Positions 45,205 to 51,983 of a stretch of 64,000 nucleotides of DNA are shown here, piece after piece. The DNA lies in assembly GCA_900546265.1 (NCBI GenBank), contig URCA01000014.1:9196-73195 (forward strand), written 5' to 3'. Below the pieces are notes generated by a model. It worked only from the letters and a program-made list of their open reading frames with translations, was not told the DNA's origin and made no database searches. Source of the DNA: an uncultured Oscillospiraceae bacterium (GTDB lineage Bacteria; Bacillota; Clostridia; Oscillospirales; Acutalibacteraceae). How positions within the stretch are numbered: the stretch's first letter is position 1; every line of letters begins with the position of its first letter. Made by a program: the position numbers and the translations under genes.

Positions 45205-45233
45205 TTGGAAAAAGTTGCGAAATATGCTATGCT
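45205..45233 (+). promoter_or_regulatory. promoter of the phage-type repressor gene
   Basis: TTGGAA (45205-45210) and TATGCT (45228-45233) with a 17-base spacer, divergent from the leftward promoter. The transcript has a leader of about 125 bases. Confidence 0.6.
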
Positions 45234-45365
45234 AGAACCGGAAGGATTCCATCCAGTGGTCGGCTTGGTGCAGGTTTTCCCCGCCAAGCCGCCAGTCTTG
45301 ATGGATTCAACGCTTGCTGTAAGACGACCAGCCCGCCGGCGCCGCCGACCGAAAGGAGAATGCTC

Positions 45366-46004
45366 ATGAATCCGCTGGACAGCGACAATCTCGCGGCCAA
45401 ACGCCTGCGCGCCTGCCGCCTGGGCGCGCGGGAAACCCTGGCCCAGATAGGGGCCCTGGCCGGGGTGCATAAATCCACCGTCCTGCGCTGGGAGCGGGGC
45501 GATACCTCCAAAATCAACCGCCCCACCCTGCGGCTGCTGGCCGAACATTTCGACGTGGATCCCGCCTGGCTGCTGGGCCGGGACGAGCCGGAACCCGCCG
45601 CCGAGAGCCGGACCCGCCCGGTGCCTATCCTGGGCACGGTGCGCGGCGGCGTGGGCGGTGTGGCCGAGGAGGAAATTCTCGGCTATGAGCCGGCTGACGC
45701 CTCCCGCTTCGGCAAGGGGGAGGACTTCTTCTGGCTGCGGGTCACCGGGGACAGCATGGCCCCCGTGCTGTGCGAGGGGGATTTGGTGCTTATCCGCCGG
45801 CAGGACACGGTGGACAGCGGCCAATACGCCGTGGCCCTGGTGGACGGGGAGGAAGGCCTGGTCAAGCAGGTGTTCCACGGCCCCGGCTGGCTGGAGCTGC
45901 GCAGCGTCAACCCGTACTATCCGCCCCGCCGGTTCGAGGGGGAGGCGCTGGAGCGGGTGCGGCTGCTCGGGCCGGTGGCGGAAAGCCGCCGCCGTTACCT
46001 GTAA
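45366..46004 (+). CDS. CI/LexA-type repressor with HTH and S24 peptidase domain
   Basis: A 212-residue regulator. The N-terminal helix-turn-helix (ETLAQIGALAGVHKSTVLRW) is of the Xre type. The C-terminal autopeptidase domain has Ser130 in VTGDSMAPVL and Lys167 in GLVKQVF, with a likely cleavage site in TVRGG (about 91-95). Such repressors are cut when RecA is activated by DNA damage, so the element is predicted to be SOS-inducible. The ATG at 45366 lies eight bases from AAAGGAG; an ATG at 45360 is closer. It is divergent from the structural operon and shares its control region. Confidence 0.92.
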   Translation: MNPLDSDNLAAKRLRACRLGARETLAQIGALAGVHKSTVLRWERGDTSKINRPTLRLLAEHFDVDPAWLLGRDEPEPAAESRTRPVPILGTVRGGVGGVAEEEILGYEPADASRFGKGEDFFWLRVTGDSMAPVLCEGDLVLIRRQDTVDSGQYAVALVDGEEGLVKQVFHGPGWLELRSVNPYYPPRRFEGEALERVRLLGPVAESRRRYL

Positions 46005-46240
46005 CCGGCCCGGTAACATGGCCGGTTACACGGAAAAAGCCAGGCGCCAAGCGGCTTCGCGGGTTTTCCCGGCTGTAACCGGCTCCGCAACATGTTTTCC
46101 CAGCCTCTTTTTTCTGTACCAGTACTAGTCTCTACATCTTTTATAGGAAACCGGTTACAAGTTACAACATCATAAAAAAGCCAGCCGCCATGCGGGCTGA
46201 GGGGTGTTACCGGAGTGTTACTCGATGCCCCTTCAGTAAC
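45994..46240. repeat. cluster of ten GTAAC/GTTAC motifs
   Basis: GTAAC in either orientation occurs at 45994, 46001, 46013, 46025, 46075, 46154, 46161, 46206, 46217 and 46236. Chance would give about one in 250 bases in both strands at most. Several extend to GTAACCGG or CCGGTTAC, and 46001-46010 with 46020-46029 form a perfect ten-base stem just after the repressor stop. No gene fits in 46005-46496. The cluster could be protein-binding sites, an iteron-type origin or a packaging site. Confidence 0.6.
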
Positions 46241-46450
46241 AAATATTCGTATATACCGTCCATAAACCCATCACATTTTTAGACGATCCTTGAATTGTCA
46301 TGTCGAACACCCTTACGGGCGACAGCGGTTTCTGGTAGGAATCTTCCTTTGCCTGGGAGGCCTGCACCAGCCCCCGACGCGTCGATCCATTGTACCCCCT
46401 GTATAACCCGCCGCCCCCCGTCCGCCCTGCGCGGACACCCCGAACGCGGC

Positions 46451-46486
46451 AATCCCCCCGCCTTGTGCTAGGGCGGGGGGATTTTT
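46451..46486 (+). terminator. terminator between the repressor and mrp genes
   Basis: A 12-base stem (46451-46462 and 46472-46483) followed on the plus strand by five T residues. It can end rightward transcription from the repressor; it may also act weakly for mrp. Confidence 0.7.
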
Positions 46487-46496
46487 CCTGTTCCGA

Positions 46497-47327
46497 TTAT
46501 TTCAGCAGCGCTTCCACCGCGTCGGCCGCGCCGTCCATTTCCTCGCAGACCACCCGCTCGATCTCCCCGCTGTCGCACAGCCGGGCGATGTCCGCGTTCA
46601 GCGGCAGCTTGGCCAGCACCGGCACGCCCATCTGGGCCGCCGCCTCGTCCAGCCCTTCGCCGAACAGCGGGATCTTCTTCCCGCAGTCGGGGCAGAGCGC
46701 GTAGCTCATGTTCTCCACCAGGCCCAGCACCGGGATGTTCAGCATTCCCGCCATCTTGTGGGCCTTGCCCACCACCATCTGCACCAGGGACTGGGGGGTG
46801 GAGACGATGACCGTCCCGTCCAGCGGGATGGACTGGTACACCGTCAGCGGCACGTCGCCGGTTCCCGGCGGCATGTCGATGAACAGCACATCCAGCTCGC
46901 CCCAGGCCACGTCGGTCCAGAACTGGGTCACCGCGCCGGAAAGCACCGGACCGCGCCAGACCACCGGCTGATCCTCATGCTCCAGCAGCAGGTTGATGGA
47001 CATGACCTTAATGCCCATGTGGGTTTCTTCCGGCATGATGCCCATGGCCGTGCCCTTGGCCTTGCGGGTGATGCCGAAGGCCTTGGGAATGGAGGGGCCG
47101 GTGATGTCGGCGTCCAGCACGCCCACCTTGTAGCCTCGGCGGGCCATCAGCACCGCCAGCATGGCCGTGACGGAGGATTTGCCCACGCCGCCCTTGCCGC
47201 TGCTGACCGCCACCACCCTTTTCACCGCGCTGTACTCGTTGAGAGCGGCATGCGGATCCTGCGGCTCTCCGGCCGAGGGGCACCCCGCCTGGCAGCTTTC
47301 GCAGTCGTGATTGCAGGTTTCGCTCAT
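46497..47327 (-). CDS. Mrp/NBP35 family Fe-S cluster carrier ATPase
   Basis: A 276-residue deviant-Walker P-loop ATPase that loads Fe-S clusters onto apoproteins. The N-terminus has a four-cysteine cluster (CNHDCESCQAGC) as in NBP35-type proteins. Walker A is SSGKGGVGKSS (42-52). DADITGPSIPKAFG and IDMPPGTGD are the family switch motifs. The C-terminal bridging CxxC is ALCPDCG. The ATG at 47327 is preferred over a GTG at 47360, which has no ribosome site. Confidence 0.94.
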   Translation of the reverse strand: MSETCNHDCESCQAGCPSAGEPQDPHAALNEYSAVKRVVAVSSGKGGVGKSSVTAMLAVLMARRGYKVGVLDADITGPSIPKAFGITRKAKGTAMGIMPEETHMGIKVMSINLLLEHEDQPVVWRGPVLSGAVTQFWTDVAWGELDVLFIDMPPGTGDVPLTVYQSIPLDGTVIVSTPQSLVQMVVGKAHKMAGMLNIPVLGLVENMSYALCPDCGKKIPLFGEGLDEAAAQMGVPVLAKLPLNADIARLCDSGEIERVVCEEMDGAADAVEALLK

Positions 47328-47368
47328 AAGAAAATCGTATCCTTTCTCTTGTAAGATCACTACGCGAA

Positions 47369-47400
47369 AAAACAGCCTGCCGTTCCATGCAGGCTGTTTT
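47369..47400 (-). terminator. leftward terminator after the first sugar transferase
   Basis: A perfect 12-base stem (47369-47380 and 47389-47400) with eight-base loop, followed by six T residues on the minus strand. Confidence 0.85.
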
Positions 47401-47428
47401 CAGATGAATTTCAGGGCTTCCCCGCCCT

Positions 47429-48106
47429 TCAGGCCGAGCGTTCCTTTTTGCAGTGGGTGATCGCCGGGTTAGCGCCTTCCACCACGCCGCTCGAATGCAA
47501 GACGTAACCCACCGTCTTGAGGAGGATCCGGCAGTCGAGCGCCGCGCTCTGGCACCGGGCATACTGCCCGTCCAGCCGCGCCTTTTCCGGCACGGTCACG
47601 CAGTCACGGCCGCTCACCTGGGCCAGCCCGGTCAGGCCCGGACGGACAGAGGAAGCGCCGTTGCGGCTGCGCAGGCGAAGCAGATCGGTTTCGGTCAGCA
47701 CCACGGGGCGCGGCCCCACGAAGCTCATGTCCCCCTTGAGGATGTTCCACAGCTGGGGCAGTTCGTCCAGGCTGAGCTTACGCAGCACGCGGCCGGTGCG
47801 GGAAATGTAATTCTCCGCACCCACCAGCTGGTGGGTGGCCACGTCGGCCGGGGTCCGGGGGCTCATGGTGCGGAATTTATAAATGCGGAAGGGTTTGTCC
47901 CCCCGCCCCATACGCTCCTGCGAAAAAATCGGCGAGCTCTTGGTGTCCAGTGCGCAAATCAGCGCCACCAGCAGCCCGAGGGGCAGCAACACCAGCAGCA
48001 TGCAAAAAGATGCAAGAACGTCAAAAGTCCTCTTCACGAGCAGAAACCCCATTCTGCGGCGTCCGCGTTCTGTATACGAACGATCTAAAAGCAGAATCTT
48101 CTGCAT
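47429..48106 (-). CDS. sugar-1-phosphate transferase to undecaprenyl phosphate (bactoprenyl glycosyl transferase)
   Basis: A 225-residue monotopic membrane enzyme that starts an exopolysaccharide or glycan by moving a sugar phosphate onto the lipid carrier. Family motifs are all present: VKRTFDVLASFCMLLVLLPL, KFRTM, LDELPQLWNILKGDMSFVGPRP and RPGLTGLAQVSGRD. It lacks the extra N-terminal membrane domain of WbaP, so it is the small PglC-like form. AGGAGG lies eight bases before the ATG. It is divergent from a paralogue at 48503. The nearest glycan assembly genes are not in the window. Confidence 0.93.
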   Translation of the reverse strand: MQKILLLDRSYTERGRRRMGFLLVKRTFDVLASFCMLLVLLPLGLLVALICALDTKSSPIFSQERMGRGDKPFRIYKFRTMSPRTPADVATHQLVGAENYISRTGRVLRKLSLDELPQLWNILKGDMSFVGPRPVVLTETDLLRLRSRNGASSVRPGLTGLAQVSGRDCVTVPEKARLDGQYARCQSAALDCRILLKTVGYVLHSSGVVEGANPAITHCKKERSA

Positions 48107-48225
48107 AAAATTTACCTCCTTCAAGCGCCGGCTTCTTCCAATGACCTGTCCGGCAGCGGCATCGTATTCCCACACGAAGGCAAGTCTTTTTTCCACCAGC
48201 GCAGGACGTCCCTTGCGCTTATCGT

Positions 48226-48254
48226 ATTATACTATCCCATTCGTCAAAAATCAA
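48226..48254 (-). promoter_or_regulatory. promoter of the first sugar transferase
   Basis: Minus-strand TTGATT (48249-48254) and TATAAT (48226-48231) with a 17-base spacer, 120 bases before the start codon. Confidence 0.7.
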
Positions 48255-48429
48255 GTTTCATTTTTGTAATCAAAATCAATATTGGCATTCCGTTTAACGT
48301 CATCTTAACACGTGGAGACATTTTGTTTAGTATATATAATATTTTATCTTTTTCGCCTCAGAAAAGCGCTTTTTTTCTTTTGGACTTATTGATTAACGAG
48401 AAACTTTTGCCGATTATCCATTATTCCGC

Positions 48430-48458
48430 TTGTTATATTTTTGAACGGGGGATATACT
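48430..48458 (+). promoter_or_regulatory. promoter of the second sugar transferase
   Basis: TTGTTA (48430-48435) and TATACT (48453-48458) with a 17-base spacer. With the divergent promoter it brackets an AT-rich gap (48107-48500) that otherwise shows nothing. Confidence 0.6.
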
Positions 48459-48502
48459 AATCTCGTTGTCATTTTTCGTATCTAAAGGGGGACGACCATC
48501 TG

Positions 48503-49129
48503 CTGTATCGAATCGTGAAGCGGCTGCTCGATATACTGATTTCGCTGGCGCTGTTTCTATTGTTATTGCCGCTTTTTCTTCTGATTATGCTGGCGATCGC
48601 GGTGGATTCGCCGGGGGATATAATTTTTATGCAAAAACGCGCAGGATTATACAGCCGTCCCTTCACCATGCTGAAATTCCGCTCCATGCGGGCCGCCGCC
48701 CCGCCGGACGTGGCCACTAATGATCTGGCCGACGCCGGGCGGTACATCACCCCGGTGGGCCGTTTTCTGCGCCGGACCAGCCTGGACGAGCTGCCCCAGC
48801 TGTGGAACATCCTCAAAGGGGACATGAGCTTTATCGGCCCCCGTCCCGTGGTGCTGACCGAAACCGAGCTGCTGGCCCGGCGGCGCCGCCTGGGGGCGGA
48901 TCTGGTGCGTCCCGGCATCACCGGCCTCGCCCAGGTGCGGGGCCGGGACACCGTGTCCATCCAACATAAGGCGCGCTACGACGCGTACTATGCGCGCCGG
49001 ATGTCACTGGGGCTGGATGGGCGCATCGTGCTGGAGACCCTGCGCTGCGTGGTCACCGGCGAGGGTATCCGAGAGGGCGGTCATTCCCCCGAAGCCGCCG
49101 CCCGGCAGGTGTCCGGCCGCCGCGGCTGA
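48503..49129 (+). CDS. second sugar-1-phosphate transferase, probable CTG start
   Basis: A paralogue of the enzyme at 47429, about 208 residues: VKRLLDILISLALFLLLLPL, KFRSMR, LDELPQLWNILKGDMSFIGP and RPGITGLAQVRGRDTV. The first GTG (48515) lies more than 20 bases from the only Shine-Dalgarno sequence (AAAGGGGG, 48485-48492). An in-frame CTG at 48503 lies about 11 bases from it and would give the classic N-terminus MYRIVKRLLDI. I therefore favour the CTG, with the GTG as alternative. Two such initiating enzymes side by side suggest two glycans or specificities. Confidence 0.88.
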   Translation: MYRIVKRLLDILISLALFLLLLPLFLLIMLAIAVDSPGDIIFMQKRAGLYSRPFTMLKFRSMRAAAPPDVATNDLADAGRYITPVGRFLRRTSLDELPQLWNILKGDMSFIGPRPVVLTETELLARRRRLGADLVRPGITGLAQVRGRDTVSIQHKARYDAYYARRMSLGLDGRIVLETLRCVVTGEGIREGGHSPEAAARQVSGRRG

Positions 49130-49148
49130 ACGCCGCGCCCTCCCTGCT

Positions 49149-49234
49149 CTAGGTAAGCGCTGAATAAATCGGCCACAGCAGCTCTGCGGTTGCTTGGTGG
49201 CCCCCATCACTGGATTTCATTATCCCTTACCTAA
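49149..49234. repeat. inverted-repeat miniature element, copy 2
   Basis: About 86 bases from CTAGGTAAGCGCTGAATAAATC to GGATTTCATTATCCCTTACC. It shares both ends with copy 1 at 28909 and has a shorter interior. It lies between the sugar transferase and patatin genes. Confidence 0.6.
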
Positions 49235-49294
49235 ATCGCCGCCGCGGCCCATATACTGGAAAAGAGAAGCATTCCATATACGGGGAGGCGGCGG

Positions 49295-50161
49295 ATGATG
49301 AGATACGCGATGGCCCTGTCGGGCGGGGGCGCGCGGGGTGCGGCCCATGTGGGGGTGCTGCTGGCGCTGGAGGAGGCCGGTTTGCCTCCCGGGGCGCTGG
49401 CGGGCACGAGCGCGGGGGCCGTGGTGGCCGGGCTGTACGCCTGCGGCCTCGGCGCCGAGCGGCTGCGGCGGCTGGTGGAGGATATCGCCCGGGGCCGGAT
49501 CTGCCTGGTCGACCCGGCCTTTCTGGGGATTGTGCGGGCCGCCTTTCAGCTGCTGGCCCGCCGTCACGTCACCCTGCCCGGTCTCATTAAAGGCGGCCGG
49601 CTGGAGCGGCTGCTGCGCCGGGAGACCGGCGGCATGGCCCTGCGGGACGTGAAGCGCCGGCTGATCCTTCCGTCCGTCGACCTGCGCACCGGAGGCACCG
49701 TGGCCTATACCAACACCCTGGCCGGTCTGCGTCCCCTGCCCCACGTCACCTGGCGGGCCGACGGCCCGGTGTGCGAGGCGGCGCGGGCGAGCGCCGCCTT
49801 CCCGGCGGTGTTCTTCCCCGTTCGGCGGGGATCGCTCTGCCTGACCGACGGCGGCGTCGCCGACAATCTGCCGGTGGATCTCCTCCTGGCGGCCGGGGAG
49901 CGGCGGGTGCTGGCCGTGGACGTGGCGGAGGCGTACCACCCGCCGGAGCACGACAACCTCATTGAAATCGCCTCCCATTCCCTGACCATCATGAGCACCC
50001 GCCTGAAGGAGCATATGGCCACCGGAGAACGCTTCCTGCTCCATCCCGCCCTGCCTGAGGAAGCGGGACTGTTGACCTTCCGGGAGATGCCTGCCTGCAT
50101 GGAGGCGGGCTATGAAGCCACACGGCGGCAGCTGCCGGTCCTGCGGGCCCTGTTCGGATGA
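49295..50161 (+). CDS. patatin-like phospholipase
   Basis: A 288-residue acyl hydrolase of the patatin family, using a Ser-Asp dyad on phospholipids. The oxyanion-hole motif is SGGGARGAAH (9-18), the nucleophile elbow GTSAG (Ser39) and the aspartate is in DGGVAD (Asp185). There is no signal peptide, so it is cytoplasmic or membrane-associated. The ATG at 49295 follows GGGAGG by seven bases. RssA/YchK-type bacterial members have similar size. Confidence 0.93.
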   Translation: MMRYAMALSGGGARGAAHVGVLLALEEAGLPPGALAGTSAGAVVAGLYACGLGAERLRRLVEDIARGRICLVDPAFLGIVRAAFQLLARRHVTLPGLIKGGRLERLLRRETGGMALRDVKRRLILPSVDLRTGGTVAYTNTLAGLRPLPHVTWRADGPVCEAARASAAFPAVFFPVRRGSLCLTDGGVADNLPVDLLLAAGERRVLAVDVAEAYHPPEHDNLIEIASHSLTIMSTRLKEHMATGERFLLHPALPEEAGLLTFREMPACMEAGYEATRRQLPVLRALFG

Positions 50162-50231
50162 ATACGCGCCCCGCCACGGGGTATTCTATATATATACCTA
50201 TATTATACGCAAGCGAAAGGAGCGCCGCCTC

Positions 50232-50432
50232 ATGGATAAAAACCTGCTGGCCAGCGACGAGGTGCCCATGGGCCTGTCCATGGCTCTAGCCAAGAACCTG
50301 GAGGCCATGAACGCCTTCACCGCCCTGCCCCCGGAGGGGAAAGCCGCGGTCATCGAGAAAACCCACAGCGTCCATTCCAAAAAGGAAATGGAGCAGCTGG
50401 TAAGAGACCTAGGCCACAACGCCACCATGTAA
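50232..50432 (+). CDS. small protein of unknown function
   Basis: A 66-residue acidic-basic helical protein (LLASDEVPMGLSMALAKNLE, GKAAVIEKTHSVHSKKEMEQ). AAAGGAG lies nine bases before the ATG and a terminator follows at once, so it is a real monocistron. Its pattern resembles short conserved proteins annotated in clostridia, but no function is known to me. Confidence 0.75.
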   Translation: MDKNLLASDEVPMGLSMALAKNLEAMNAFTALPPEGKAAVIEKTHSVHSKKEMEQLVRDLGHNATM

Positions 50433-50434
50433 AG

Positions 50435-50456
50435 GAGGAGGGGAAATCCCCTCCTC
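50435..50456 (+). terminator. terminator after the small protein gene
   Basis: A nine-base perfect stem (50435-50443 and 50448-50456) followed by TTCTTTATT. The rest of 50457-50769 is AT-rich and holds only the promoter below. Confidence 0.75.
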
Positions 50457-50681
50457 TTCTTTATTGTTCACACGTATTAACCGCAACATATCGTGTGAAA
50501 CATATTCAATTCTCCTAATATTTCCCTGGATTTTATTGCTGTTTTTATTTTTTGATATATACTATATGTAAGGTTGAAAATCGCCATACTATGGTTTTTA
50601 TTCCCTTTGCTTGAGGATTTGCTATTTTCAATCTAATCTTTCATATTTCCTTAACTTTTTGGATAATAATGGACTACATAG

Positions 50682-50710
50682 TTGACTTTTTCCAATATTT
50701 GGCATATACT
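50682..50710 (+). promoter_or_regulatory. promoter of the lipoprotein-subtilase cluster
   Basis: TTGACT (50682-50687) and TATACT (50705-50710) with a 17-base spacer, 60 bases before the first lipoprotein gene. Confidence 0.75.
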
Positions 50711-50769
50711 ATAATTGCCGGCAGTTCTTAAACATTAGATATAGTTTCTAAATACTGGAGGAAATATTT

Positions 50770-51339
50770 ATGAAACGAATACGTTCATCGCTAATCTTGA
50801 CCAGCATCCTATGCGCCGTCCTTCTCGCCTCCTGCCAGGCGCCGGAAGAGGGGAAGCCGCAGTCGTCTGGAACAGCTTCGACCACAAACACTACCATTGC
50901 AGAAACAACGACCACACCAGAAACCGAGGCGTCTTTGGAAGAAGGAACGACTACCCAGAGAAAAGAAACAACAACCACTGCCAGCAAGAAAACGACAGTA
51001 AAGACAAAAGCGCCGACAACCACCACTAAAAAGCCGGAATCGACCAGCACGCCTACCACCTATACTATACCCTTTAATGAACGGTATTCCGACAATAGTG
51101 TCGTTATCACGATAAAGGATGAATATGTCGATTTTGATAAACAATATACGGCAAAGGATTTTCCAGGACTAGATATTAAGGAAATCAAAATATATAATTT
51201 CGATAAAACCCATTCTCAAGGTCTTTGTATTTATTTAAATAAGTCTGGGGAAACCGAAGTCCGTAAAGCCATAGAAATTTTATCAAAAAACCCCATTATT
51301 GAATCAGCCACTTTTGATTCTATATGTACGACTGACTGA
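50770..51339 (+). CDS. lipoprotein with Thr-rich linker and subtilase-propeptide-like domain, copy 1
   Basis: A 189-residue lipoprotein. The lipobox LLASC ends the signal at about residue 22. A low-complexity Thr/Glu/Lys linker follows (about 30-105). The C-terminal 85 residues begin VVITIKDEYVDFDKQYTAKD and include LNKSGETEVRKAIEILSKNP. This pattern (V-V-x-T-x-K, then F-x-G, then a helix EVRKAIE and a final strand ESATFD) matches the propeptide of the subtilase encoded at 51984 (VVLVTLKKKSTVINKKHPPS, KSAVLDAIKKLEKRNDVLRA). Propeptides of this I9 or fervidolysin-like type inhibit their protease. GGAGG precedes the ATG. Function as a membrane-tethered inhibitor or chaperone is inferred. Confidence 0.8.
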   Translation: MKRIRSSLILTSILCAVLLASCQAPEEGKPQSSGTASTTNTTIAETTTTPETEASLEEGTTTQRKETTTTASKKTTVKTKAPTTTTKKPESTSTPTTYTIPFNERYSDNSVVITIKDEYVDFDKQYTAKDFPGLDIKEIKIYNFDKTHSQGLCIYLNKSGETEVRKAIEILSKNPIIESATFDSICTTD

Positions 51340-51392
51340 GATAAAAAGATATGGATATTAGATATAGTTTCTAAATATTGGAGGAAATATTT

Positions 51393-51962
51393 ATGAAACG
51401 AATATGTACATCGCTAATCTTGACCAGCATCCTATGCGCCGTCCTTCTCGCCTCCTGCCAGGCGCCGGAAGAGGGGAAGCCGCAGTCGTCTGGAACAGCT
51501 TCGACCACAAACACTACCATTGCAGAAACAACGACCACACCAGAAACCGAGGCGTCTTTGGAAGAAGGAACGACTCCCCAGAGAAAAGAAACAACAACCA
51601 CTGCCAGCAAGAAAACGACGGTAAAGACAAAAGCACCGACAACCACCACTAAAAAGCCGGAATCAACCAGCACGCCTACCACCCGTACCAAATCCTTTAA
51701 CGAACAGTATTCAATTGATACTGTTGTCATCACGATAAAGGATGAATATGTAGATTTTGATAAACAATATACGGCAAAGGACTTTCCAGGAGTGGATGTT
51801 AAAAAAATAAAGATAAGGAATTATGAAAAAACGCATTCGCAAAGTGGTTATATTACTTTAAACAAAGCTGGTGAAGCGGAAGTAAGAAAAGCTGTGGATA
51901 CGCTTTTGAACAATCCGCTAATCGAATTAGCTTCTTTTGATTCTGTGTGTACAACCGAATAA
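51393..51962 (+). CDS. lipoprotein with Thr-rich linker and subtilase-propeptide-like domain, copy 2
   Basis: A 189-residue tandem paralogue of the gene at 50770. The signal, lipobox and linker are nearly identical. The C-terminal domain keeps VVITIKDEYVDFDKQYTAKD but differs at many places after it (KKIKIRNYEKTHSQSGYITL, LNNPLIELASFDSVCTTE). The ATG at 51393 has the same GGAGG site as copy 1. It ends 21 bases before the subtilase start, so co-transcription is likely. The contrast between a frozen anchor and a changing terminal domain suggests that the domain contacts a variable partner. Confidence 0.8.
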   Translation: MKRICTSLILTSILCAVLLASCQAPEEGKPQSSGTASTTNTTIAETTTTPETEASLEEGTTPQRKETTTTASKKTTVKTKAPTTTTKKPESTSTPTTRTKSFNEQYSIDTVVITIKDEYVDFDKQYTAKDFPGVDVKKIKIRNYEKTHSQSGYITLNKAGEAEVRKAVDTLLNNPLIELASFDSVCTTE

Positions 51963-51983
51963 TAAAATAAAGGAGCCAGTGAC

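Larger units (their letters stand above)
50733..51962. repeat. tandem gene duplication (two units of about 607 bases)
   Basis: Unit 1 (50733-51339) and unit 2 (51356-51962) share the leader TTAGATATAGTTTCTAAATA, the ribosome site and nearly the entire first 290 coding bases. Identity drops sharply in the C-terminal domain. Confidence 0.85.

Noticed and set aside
46005..46496. Attachment site of the phage-like element
   Set aside because: No matching direct repeat was found at the other end near 36.3-36.7 kb, and no integrase or tRNA gene is present.
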